DNA of 59,991 nt from Gammaproteobacteria bacterium (lineage in GTDB: Bacteria > Pseudomonadota > Gammaproteobacteria > JABCZS01), in contig JABCZS010000004.1 in the NCBI GenBank assembly GCA_013289605.1, forward strand, positions 20,010-80,000, read 5' to 3'. Below are positions 29,101-34,587 of the stretch, one piece after another. Both the position numbers and the translations under genes were made by a program. The notes beneath the pieces were generated by a model, which saw only the letters and a program-made list of their open reading frames with translations, did no database searches and had not been told where the DNA came from. The number at the start of each line of letters is the position of its first letter. The first letter of the stretch is position 1.

Positions 29101-31215
29101 ATCACTTTCATCTTCATAAACGAGTGTATAGCTTCTGCCTTTAGCACTTTTCTTCATCACTGAAAGCGTAGCCCCTGCACGCGCCTGCTGAATTTCACTG
29201 TAGGTTTTGACCAAAGGTTTATATTCTTCATATACCTCAAAGGCATTATTAATGGCTGCAGATTTACTTAAATTCACAATACCAAGCTCACGCAGACTTA
29301 AAGTTTGCTCGCGTAAAACCAACTCTTTTACGCTTTTTTTCCCGACTTCTTGAATTAGCTTTTTAAGATCATCTGAATTTTTACCCGGATTAATCTTAAC
29401 CAGCTCAAGTGCGGCCTTTACATTTTCCAAGGTGAAGGGTTGAATTAACTCTACACTTCCCGGCAACCTTAACGCTAACGCCATCATAGGTTGGGTATAA
29501 TCGTCATGGTGCTTGGCCTCTATTTTTTTACTGCGCAGCGTGTCTTGAACGAATTGCCATGCTTTAAATATATTGAGACACAGGGTTTCTGTTTCAGGGA
29601 GGTTAGACGGCGGCGTTAAACTCTCTGCCAATTGGCAGCGGGAGAATAATATTAACAACGCATCGAAAAAATACTTTTCCAGGTGGGTAGAGATTTCTTT
29701 TTTATCCACATTGGGAAATATTTTTTCGGCTAGGGCTTGGTAAATTGCAGTCAGATCATTTTTAGCCAATAGATTGCGTTTGAATTGATGGTGATTAGAG
29801 TAATCACTTACCGGTGCAAAAAATTTTAACCTCATCTCATTGAGTACTTTAAGTTCAGCATCAGCACCTATTAATTTGCCCAATTCTGGGAAATTTAATA
29901 ATTGCCATGAAACATCATTTAATGCTTGTTCTTCAGCAAGTTGTGCTGCGGTCTGAGACCGTTTAATCCCCAACTTGTCTTCTAATTTGCTTAAGTCCGT
30001 CCAATGTGCATTTGTCTTAATGTGATCTCTATCGTTTTTATAGATGTCTTCAAAATAGACTTTTTTAGCTTCATTTTTCCGTGCTTCCCAATTAGGATCC
30101 GTCGTAAAGCTAATGAGCGAGTCTACCTTGACATGTTTTTTAATAAAGTAGGCAGTTTTAATTAAGGCGATACACTCTTGTGCGAGTTGCTGCAAAGTAA
30201 AATTACTCGCACCATATGCCGAAGGTTCATACTGATGCAAGATCAGCAAGGCAGCATCGGCGATACACTGCTCTAACGGTATGGGTTTATCTGTTTTTTT
30301 ATGTTCGGGATAAAGTAACTTATAAATATACTGCTGTTCAGGCGCTGTGAGTTCACCTGCAACCGCCTTAAGCGCCTGCTGAAATTGACTGTTACTGTCT
30401 GCGTTTTCTTGTTCAAGCGCAGCGAAGAATTTTTTTCTTAATGCCAAGACTTGCTCTATTGCAGGTAAGGTCCATGGGCGCTTAATGAGGTGAGGAAAAT
30501 TTGGTGCCAAAACTCCTTTATACCCCTCTATAGATTGGCTGGTTTGTAATCCAGGTGCACGTGAAGATGAGGATGAAGCAGCAGCATTGGCATTCTGTAG
30601 GGCGGCTGTGGTGCTTATGCCTAATTCAGTTAAAATCTGGCTTTCGATTTGTGTACTGGTTAATCCTGTCGCTTTTAGTGCGCTGATTTTCTTGGCGAGT
30701 GACTTAATGTCTCTTTTCTTAGCAGGAATTTTGCGCAATAATCCCGGCACTTCAAAGGCGATGTAATATCTTTTTTGGTCTAACTCCGCTTGGTTTTGAA
30801 AAAGACCAGCGGGCAAATCTATCATTTCAGCTTCGCAACCGGCTTGGATGATTTTAAGGCTCAGGGTATACATTTGCGTTTCGGTCTGCACGCTATGGGC
30901 TAAAGTCTGCAAGGCCTCAAAATGAGCCAGCATGGCCAGCGTGACATCTGGCAAATAATATTCCAGCATGCTCGCATTGATCTGCACGCGGGGTAAAAAT
31001 CGCTGGGTAAGACGACCCGCCTCATCACCTTTAGTGGGTGCGAGATGTAGCCTAAATTTAGGTAAGGCATTTTGTGCCAAACTTATAAAAAATTTATCTT
31101 TTACTGTCACTAATGTGCGGATTTGCTGCTCCGCATCCTTTTGGGTGCGTACAGAGCTTAATAGGTAACTAAAAAGGCTTAATTCCATACTTAGTTGTGT
31201 TAGAGACTTCATCAT
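20140..31215 (-). CDS. Giant uncharacterised protein, 3691 residues
   Basis: A single uninterrupted frame of 11 kb encodes a protein of about 0.4 MDa that I cannot assign to a family. There is no signal peptide, no clear membrane segment, and no tandem repeat of the RTX, adhesin or polyketide type. Most of it reads as amphipathic helices with regularly spaced Leu, Ala, Lys and Glu, like an alpha-solenoid or scaffold. Exceptions are a Ser/Ala linker near residue 210 (AAASSSSSRAPG), a mixed segment around 1500-1680 (KYPNYKIILHAEQADEETI, YCMDNYNGLSSHRRF), and a beta-rich island around 3080-3200 (KVDDGFATAIKVTVD, YELTLDVEEKDGKFNVKVSG). The C-terminus is Ser-rich and ends VTVSLIK. Its setting among LRR and coiled-coil proteins suggests a host-directed effector. 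The start could be either of two adjacent ATG codons; the ribosome site is weak. Confidence 0.85.
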   Translation of the reverse strand: MMKSLTQLSMELSLFSYLLSSVRTQKDAEQQIRTLVTVKDKFFISLAQNALPKFRLHLAPTKGDEAGRLTQRFLPRVQINASMLEYYLPDVTLAMLAHFEALQTLAHSVQTETQMYTLSLKIIQAGCEAEMIDLPAGLFQNQAELDQKRYYIAFEVPGLLRKIPAKKRDIKSLAKKISALKATGLTSTQIESQILTELGISTTAALQNANAAASSSSSRAPGLQTSQSIEGYKGVLAPNFPHLIKRPWTLPAIEQVLALRKKFFAALEQENADSNSQFQQALKAVAGELTAPEQQYIYKLLYPEHKKTDKPIPLEQCIADAALLILHQYEPSAYGASNFTLQQLAQECIALIKTAYFIKKHVKVDSLISFTTDPNWEARKNEAKKVYFEDIYKNDRDHIKTNAHWTDLSKLEDKLGIKRSQTAAQLAEEQALNDVSWQLLNFPELGKLIGADAELKVLNEMRLKFFAPVSDYSNHHQFKRNLLAKNDLTAIYQALAEKIFPNVDKKEISTHLEKYFFDALLILFSRCQLAESLTPPSNLPETETLCLNIFKAWQFVQDTLRSKKIEAKHHDDYTQPMMALALRLPGSVELIQPFTLENVKAALELVKINPGKNSDDLKKLIQEVGKKSVKELVLREQTLSLRELGIVNLSKSAAINNAFEVYEEYKPLVKTYSEIQQARAGATLSVMKKSAKGRSYTLVYEDESDVTPLPYLAGEIAQAALKTKMILRKIAGKQIDPNTLKTVKDYLFKLYLYYKDKDNLLEYLDFSLGDQFVDEMKRDFIAVEKHKSRFALAIDRYYIPVLLIEHYMPQHAHKANFLHQMDFNGKKELLDALVQALVALRKDVIVKQSARYYAQSLVEYVNNIYPGNAQQLECFKSMCNAIQVLSADNYLLNYDEKNKLYLGLLNDMNQEQLVLGDNPTISDMCQYYNTLLSQGDEIGREVVTRALTEKAAALSQVSPTRYKKIEAKVKQIFKAYENEPAFKINLNNLIAIYAQYCDDNLKVESLEHYATQLFKAGADFDDFYVTLSDAHELISKQLDRKGNSGFAHTSILQRQALLKAQLHLNNFMLVQDISFTQASMPSLAANINQLFEIFDMDRFVNIEDEDEAKVDAEIEVIRHLLARCLSLGKNMTVFMKEICEQLALNTLQVDLGSFKTIWQHDKKNAHLQALLECYLEYAVVIGAIPQAERVGLHYHERLLFAKEYVAQAINSDDALLPRKNELFFAAFHYPDVMKACLPAEIELVLNEINEAFTPYAQEVLFIKLQLMRLVDDSILNIAALQVLYTNKPDDTQADFYQQSLKEQVALHRAGFVLVEESNIPTAAKVRIQKALLAKLQKFVEKSEKSDSALKPEDVSSLYSLCNNVGLPVYQVLAFNDETDRTFSNYDVNNNHYTHENLVGNNAITTEWAKEVDDLNYQRIGYIYDVSGKNVLVDAKKLMENGAKYAQYRPQYLKLVYKIDALVAANTTRSQWHEAYYDVFKTLMPMMSYMYTHSGLGEFHIQLESASDKANGLGVVYTPENIYSLRRDKIKSPLAAMQGTVAVSYKAGPQGYRINFMVQSGNEFYIDYARLTLFYNIFAKYPNYKIILHAEQADEETITAALHKQIDVLKGADHCYLAFNPHTPQIPIETDVLAKLKEVNKDPNGVYCMDNYNGLSSHRRFVESWLTLMNSDVFLFSPVCLKYYAKIFNCTIDKKEDLPYALFQFSRSAVKSDFQNKIFMVMGNYLQGNATEQACLQQIITLKDNDFEGQFLPWFSLCHLRLEELNKHNPLKTEIETLIGPLSDFAEIYADQYLRTYINQIGNDKEKISLTLVNFFAHHPGLEYAKTFFKLQKDTALSKEQLFALMTACAATQAFAGKQKLNAEQMQFIFVQALHYPGLLFDLVQMNKSYSHLEAAHKILNDEFKSVGLSLHRITPGQCAVIEQELLKSLCLNPHYKEEVLTELGLYKRRFTDKPAGLRSRQLRDELLAIHYKYNQALGEFFNSIKTPQIPYETYQHILKVDIATQKFCNTHGITGEAVRDVFLMLLHSLTYYPASKSIAVVMGSETVVTAQAIQQVSSGYAHFMRRHQSFSMKWFEKQLSQLPALKGLTRRDQIALKNRIVELQRLYDDNSVSDEVIENFFRTIASGYVAQVNKYTDLYHLGIFLAKDGKNGLFKTVAKSVLAHNNAQTKHPLLCIFNCIKQNNFLTEKEKQALYAVAVDRYQKYGAGQDSGISGIAQLDTSYHWLLLLNQTELIYKYRKMIGAQFAAKGIHLSKSELETLHQLPVGRIASRSKDTSSMTDQTIFEKLITIFNEKVNLDQLLKVLSTYTVVASEYLKTNNLASSAHLHLVQCDKKVNDYLKTHAPHQSLHRMLFFIALYDDAFFLKDLTKASICERFNALQQLQQFKINPKIMEHGLDKLSQDLRIPFEKIIADPRLKALIDIYCDDELRPVLIQFRKKMPVDHMQQLASIQPYYHAVTAYEHVLDKKAYTSVRKEYFELLLCAPQFEKIVEKMEDISALKARLSELEKFINDHVSHLEISSLDKYYLVYLLWKQNSPITVLSTSHHSERVEDRFEDFIVLGAMHAVRPQVMKQSGDQVIRLRKIAKTVHLSHFDPMTKEALYAAIIDNASKFNETDDLFTICEKAGQKSAFEKAKQTAELQMVTTADIDKRAMQQATLALEDYMDGRRAEFLAQDPELQVIAYARMQWAYFKYPNSVQGVLDCTKNNLDEALAIKLFERIMSADYEVSKFINNVFDLNKGKKLKKLTKQLFEIELAFPGILDSFYANNEDYLRDLNDDALRLDSLCTVVKLIEMLVDLEDPKSLLRAEKQQSDIETILACQMVNDEFYTTAKEILILDKVKPNEEWQKLIPALMSSYAKHPVWVSGVIASNTKYYLENPHACAHHIINVIKRLDEIQHISPLSPYLITLCLNNPMFLDTLSDERAIRQIEHAQSRIKLFMKKFGVEFGQLTPSLLFCCQFTHVDTQDALINRFATLAKDDKQFPNKLTHLKLHLMTLQRSHLNVEEKRKLSEDLLAKFCSASDQFLKYNPELSASVKLASHPYTLCFNMEKTDQFRDPKAVIKFFLNKLNTLKWGANYKGLSFDAVLYPDQAQISDNRLIIPACKVKVDDGFATAIKVTVDHTSIDINAGILYAPKDKLPLYIKEGGSTDPYELTLDVEEKDGKFNVKVSGPSVVCMQTMAILTAYDTFIAQFMARSPGINYLALGSFKAQNVSYFTDLNNDSKVVYHDKAKWRAHNVALFNYNALISKLTNVNDIFRGREKDELLKLNYACRLFNDAVTLHTQGSEELKDSLFVGTGAYIHTLQGVNEASLPVPLQATLAGLMAFNSFTQFQHGLFSGQNLQLIASIFCVGFEMGTDNIATLLTKYRNTHTGMQSEFTVALYQELNGVLRGEIDVQNLFKHLENLSVLPCAHPQEKAALIKQMKVIESNTHKYFTAARMRHYCVILALPYEEDEPLQHLLLRAHSKINYTINQSTFLTALQDFASFRVTPDEFKSIYHRCKRVKTDKNPALSIKSALAQKVKPTLMVQKLTELLAFLNIKLTQEVKDLDGFQDTMHDLLQIKHPFGAELVKKFTVPGELELATLSDFDSHNLNNHAMKNFMTTDPKQHVELKKQINNWLYLYESMQQLALYENEKDVPQIERTLELAHIDYQEREWVLNAVGAAAVLRDADSASSTHRSSSSVTVSLIK

Positions 31216-31548
31216 AATTTATCATTTCTCTGTAAAAGACTTTTCATCTTACTACAATGTTGACTGACCTATATCCTTTTAATATTAGACAATTAACTTA
31301 AATTAACCCTCCACTCCAATGGTAAGATAAAATATTCTAAAAATCAATGTGTTACTATTTAGTACTGCGTAAGCTGCGGCTAAAACTACGCACGCTTATT
31401 TGGAAATGCTAATTAAGTCTTTGCTGGTAGGTTATAGCTAATATCCATTATATTAACTAAATAAGAGGCCGAAACGACTCTTGACTTTATTAGTCATTCA
31501 ACTTAAGATGGTCGTTATTCTCTAGCTATTAATTTTATGAGGTGAGTC
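31216..31548. promoter_or_regulatory. Divergent control region, giant gene and 980-residue gene
   Basis: The 333-base gap separates two large divergent genes and must hold both promoters. Read toward the giant gene it contains GTTAAT-ttaa-GTTAAT (31287-31306 region), resembling a PmrA box but with four rather than five bases between half-sites and a G instead of C. Toward the plus-strand gene a gaggtga ribosome site sits at the end. No RNA gene or repeat copy is seen. Confidence 0.4.
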
Positions 31549-34491
31549 ATGTCAGGAAATAAAGTGCCCTTAAAAAACAATGGTGTATCAAAATCCAAAT
31601 CAAAAGCCTGGCAAATCGTTTGGTCTTTCCATGATGTAGCTAAATCTATAATGATAAACGCCTCTACCATTGTGAATGCCACAGTAAATGCGACCAGTAT
31701 AGGCAGCGGCGCAAGTTTTATAGAAGAATTATATGCTGCTGAAACCGCGATGAAATCTGTCGATAAAGTAGCGGTACTGAGGGCTCAAGTATCTCAAGCT
31801 AATGCAGGCATGGCGAGTGCTGGTAATCCAGACGCTCGTTCATTGAAAGCCGAGAAATTAGCGATCGAGGCTGACAGAGCAGCCGTTGAGCCTTACCTGG
31901 CAAAAGCAAAACTATACGCAGCCCAAGCTGCTGCGGCGGCGGCAACTGTGGCTTCCTTACCCAATCCCAGTGCTAATCCTGCAACTACGCCCGCCGATAT
32001 CGCGGCTATCGCCAAAATCCGAGTAGCGACAGAATTTGCCATCATAGCGCAGCATAAGGCTATACGCGCATATGAACAAGCTAACTTTGTACTTACTAAT
32101 ACCCCTGATCCTGTGAGCGATGTAAATACAATATTGAGCACACTACCTGCTGATGGGGATCCTAATGCAGCCGCAGCCTTAAAGCTAGCGGCTAACACGG
32201 CCGCTAAAGGCACCAATGCCGCACTTTCTTCTTTTGCCGCAACGCCTCATACTTCTATCGCCGCAGATGATCTCGTTAGACTAATTGCCGACTTGCCGAA
32301 TGTTGTAAAAAATAATCGTATTCTTGCAGCAGCGTCCGGGGGGGGTGTAACTCCACAAACAAGAGCCCAAGTAGCAGACGATTCCACGAATACTTTACTC
32401 GAGCGAGCTAAACAACAAGCACAAGATCTGCAAATAAATTCAGCAGCAGCAAATGATGGAAAAGGACACGCCGAAACAACATTGGTCGAGCACGTGCGTA
32501 CCCATCCTGATCCTAAAATCAAGACCGTTACCTTAGGTCCTGATAAAGCACAAGCCATGATCAGGTGTTTTTTAGGGTCCTTGAAAAAGCAAGGTCCCAC
32601 GATCGGCAGCTTAAACATTCCAACTGATAATGAATTACTGACCTTAGGTTATGATCCATCACTCACCCCAGATGAAAGAAAGAAAAAATTTGCCGAAGAA
32701 TATATTGGTACCTTTCTTCCCAGACTGCCTAGTTATCTGGACAATTGTCCCTCCGGTGGTTTTTTAAGCGAGACAGAAAGAAAGCAATTAACAGCTGCTA
32801 TTGAATATATTCACTTTGACCGTAAAGACCTTAGTAACAATCTTTCCAAACTTAATATTAAAAAAGATGAGCTTCAAGCAGCTATTGACAAGGAAAAAGA
32901 AGAACTTAACGCATCAAAAACACTATCAGGTTTCGTAGCAGGTACCTATACTGTCGCCATTGACAAGGATTATGAAGCTGACCTTAATGCCATGGATGAT
33001 ACCGCCATAGATCTTCAACGCCAGCATATTGAAGCCTTAAACTATACCTATCTTGGATCACGCGGCACCAGCCATCTTGATCACTTGAACAAATGGATAG
33101 CAAATAAAACCACCTCTGAAGCAACAATCGAATATACGAATGCGGATTATCAAACCACCCCTACTCCACTTATCACATTAAGCGCGGGTAGCCCTGAGCA
33201 AAAAAACCTAGCCCAGCAAATCAATGGAAGCACATTTAAAAATAGTGTTCAAACCCTTACAGATCAAACCGAAGCGATCACTACTTTAGGTGCCCAAATC
33301 GGCACGGGTACTGGGGGGCAAGCAAGAGTCGAGCTTGACGAATTACTCAAATATTTTGACGATCAACATGCCGATATAGCCACTTCAACCCTTACTGATG
33401 CAGCCAATAATATTGATAGTCAAATAGAACATTACAAAGATAGTAACGGTGTTCTAGTGACTAATTCTGATACAGCGACCGTACTCGATCTAATGTCTAA
33501 ATTAGCAAAAGCTATGTCTGCGGGTGATAAAAACGCTGAAACTGCTGCGTTACAAGGACTGGCCCACTTTGAGACAGATCCGCAAAAGAGAGAAAAGTGG
33601 GAGGAGAAGCTTAAAGTCAAACATCTTTATTCAAACGAAAAGACAGATAAACTCATTGGGACGCAAGCTCTTCGGGATCACTCAGACTTGCCATTTCAGG
33701 AGTTGGAGTCACGCAAACAGGGCAAGAGCGGCTTTTTTGGAATTACCGATAAATTGAAAGTAGATCCTGATGTTGTTGTAGTCCCCCTTAAAGATCGACG
33801 AGGCAACGACAAAGATGCGAAGCAAAAACAAGCTTTAGCCCTACCCTTATATCATCGCGAAGTGGCCATAGGAACAGGAAGCGCCAAAAAGACTATCCAA
33901 CAAACCATCATCAATAATAATTTTAGAAACAATCCAGAAACGGGTAAATTTGAAGACGATATGACGGTTAAAGATCGCTTGCGTAAATTGGTCATGCACG
34001 ATGATCTCAATAAGCCCTGTAAAGGTGATGGGAAAGTCGCGGCTATTCTTAATACTGGTAAAATCAAAGGGTTAAAGACCCTAGACAAGGATGAGAAATA
34101 TATTGTTGAGATGCATGGTAAAGTAAAGGTAGAGGATGGCAAAGGCGGCACCAAAGAAGTAGAAGTAGTAGGCTTTAAAATTTCCCGCGTCAAGCTCACG
34201 GATAAAGGGGAACTTCCAGTTGATGACAAAGGAAAGGTAAAAAGCATCCCTCTTAGTACCCAAAAGGATGCTGATGGGTTTAGTGAGCAAACGATTGCTG
34301 ATATGGTCGCTAGAGATTTGTTATTCAACAGTTTAGATGGTCCTTATAATATGAGTGCAGTCTCGACCGTGATTACTGATCAGACTAAGTACCAAAAGGC
34401 CATACCCAACACAGGACTTGCCAATGTGGATCCTGAAAACATGAGAAGCTTTAATATCGAAAAAGCTAGGGCTACTGCTTTTCTTCGTTAA
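31549..34491 (+). CDS. Uncharacterised Ala-rich helical protein, 980 residues
   Basis: I do not recognise this protein. The N-terminal third is Ala-rich and helical (KLYAAQAAAAAATVASLPNP, further Ala-rich stretches to about residue 260), the middle is coiled-coil-like with Lys/Glu-rich stretches (KKDELQAAIDKEKEELNASK), and the last 300 residues are globular and basic with Gly/Lys/Asp turns (KGDGKVAAILNTGKIKGL, KVKVEDGKGGTKEVEVVGFK). It lacks a signal peptide. The start is well supported by gaggtga. It is divergent from the giant gene and convergent with the LRR gene; its setting suggests an effector or cytosolic structural protein. Confidence 0.8.
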   Translation: MSGNKVPLKNNGVSKSKSKAWQIVWSFHDVAKSIMINASTIVNATVNATSIGSGASFIEELYAAETAMKSVDKVAVLRAQVSQANAGMASAGNPDARSLKAEKLAIEADRAAVEPYLAKAKLYAAQAAAAAATVASLPNPSANPATTPADIAAIAKIRVATEFAIIAQHKAIRAYEQANFVLTNTPDPVSDVNTILSTLPADGDPNAAAALKLAANTAAKGTNAALSSFAATPHTSIAADDLVRLIADLPNVVKNNRILAAASGGGVTPQTRAQVADDSTNTLLERAKQQAQDLQINSAAANDGKGHAETTLVEHVRTHPDPKIKTVTLGPDKAQAMIRCFLGSLKKQGPTIGSLNIPTDNELLTLGYDPSLTPDERKKKFAEEYIGTFLPRLPSYLDNCPSGGFLSETERKQLTAAIEYIHFDRKDLSNNLSKLNIKKDELQAAIDKEKEELNASKTLSGFVAGTYTVAIDKDYEADLNAMDDTAIDLQRQHIEALNYTYLGSRGTSHLDHLNKWIANKTTSEATIEYTNADYQTTPTPLITLSAGSPEQKNLAQQINGSTFKNSVQTLTDQTEAITTLGAQIGTGTGGQARVELDELLKYFDDQHADIATSTLTDAANNIDSQIEHYKDSNGVLVTNSDTATVLDLMSKLAKAMSAGDKNAETAALQGLAHFETDPQKREKWEEKLKVKHLYSNEKTDKLIGTQALRDHSDLPFQELESRKQGKSGFFGITDKLKVDPDVVVVPLKDRRGNDKDAKQKQALALPLYHREVAIGTGSAKKTIQQTIINNNFRNNPETGKFEDDMTVKDRLRKLVMHDDLNKPCKGDGKVAAILNTGKIKGLKTLDKDEKYIVEMHGKVKVEDGKGGTKEVEVVGFKISRVKLTDKGELPVDDKGKVKSIPLSTQKDADGFSEQTIADMVARDLLFNSLDGPYNMSAVSTVITDQTKYQKAIPNTGLANVDPENMRSFNIEKARATAFLR

Positions 34492-34499
34492 CCTCAATC

Positions 34500-34534
34500 G
34501 TCATTCAAGGTAAGTCTTGCTTGCCTTGAATGAC
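34500..34534. terminator. Hairpin between convergent large genes
   Basis: gtcattcaaggtaag (34500-34514) pairs with cttgccttgaatgac (34520-34534) through 15 pairs (one G-U type) and a five-base loop, just after the 980-residue gene. It lacks a T run on either strand, so efficiency is uncertain. Confidence 0.55.
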
Positions 34535-34587
34535 ATCTGCTGATATCCATTACTTACTATGTCTTTAATTAAGACTTACTATTGATA

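Noticed and set aside
20140-31215. Non-ribosomal peptide or polyketide synthase, or RTX toxin
   Set aside because: No carrier, condensation, adenylation or ketosynthase motifs and no Gly/Asp nonapeptide repeats were found in the protein.
31893-32618. Minus-strand frames opposite the Ala-rich N-terminus of the 980-residue gene
   Set aside because: GC-skewed antisense of Ala codons; the plus-strand frame is continuous and has a strong ribosome site.
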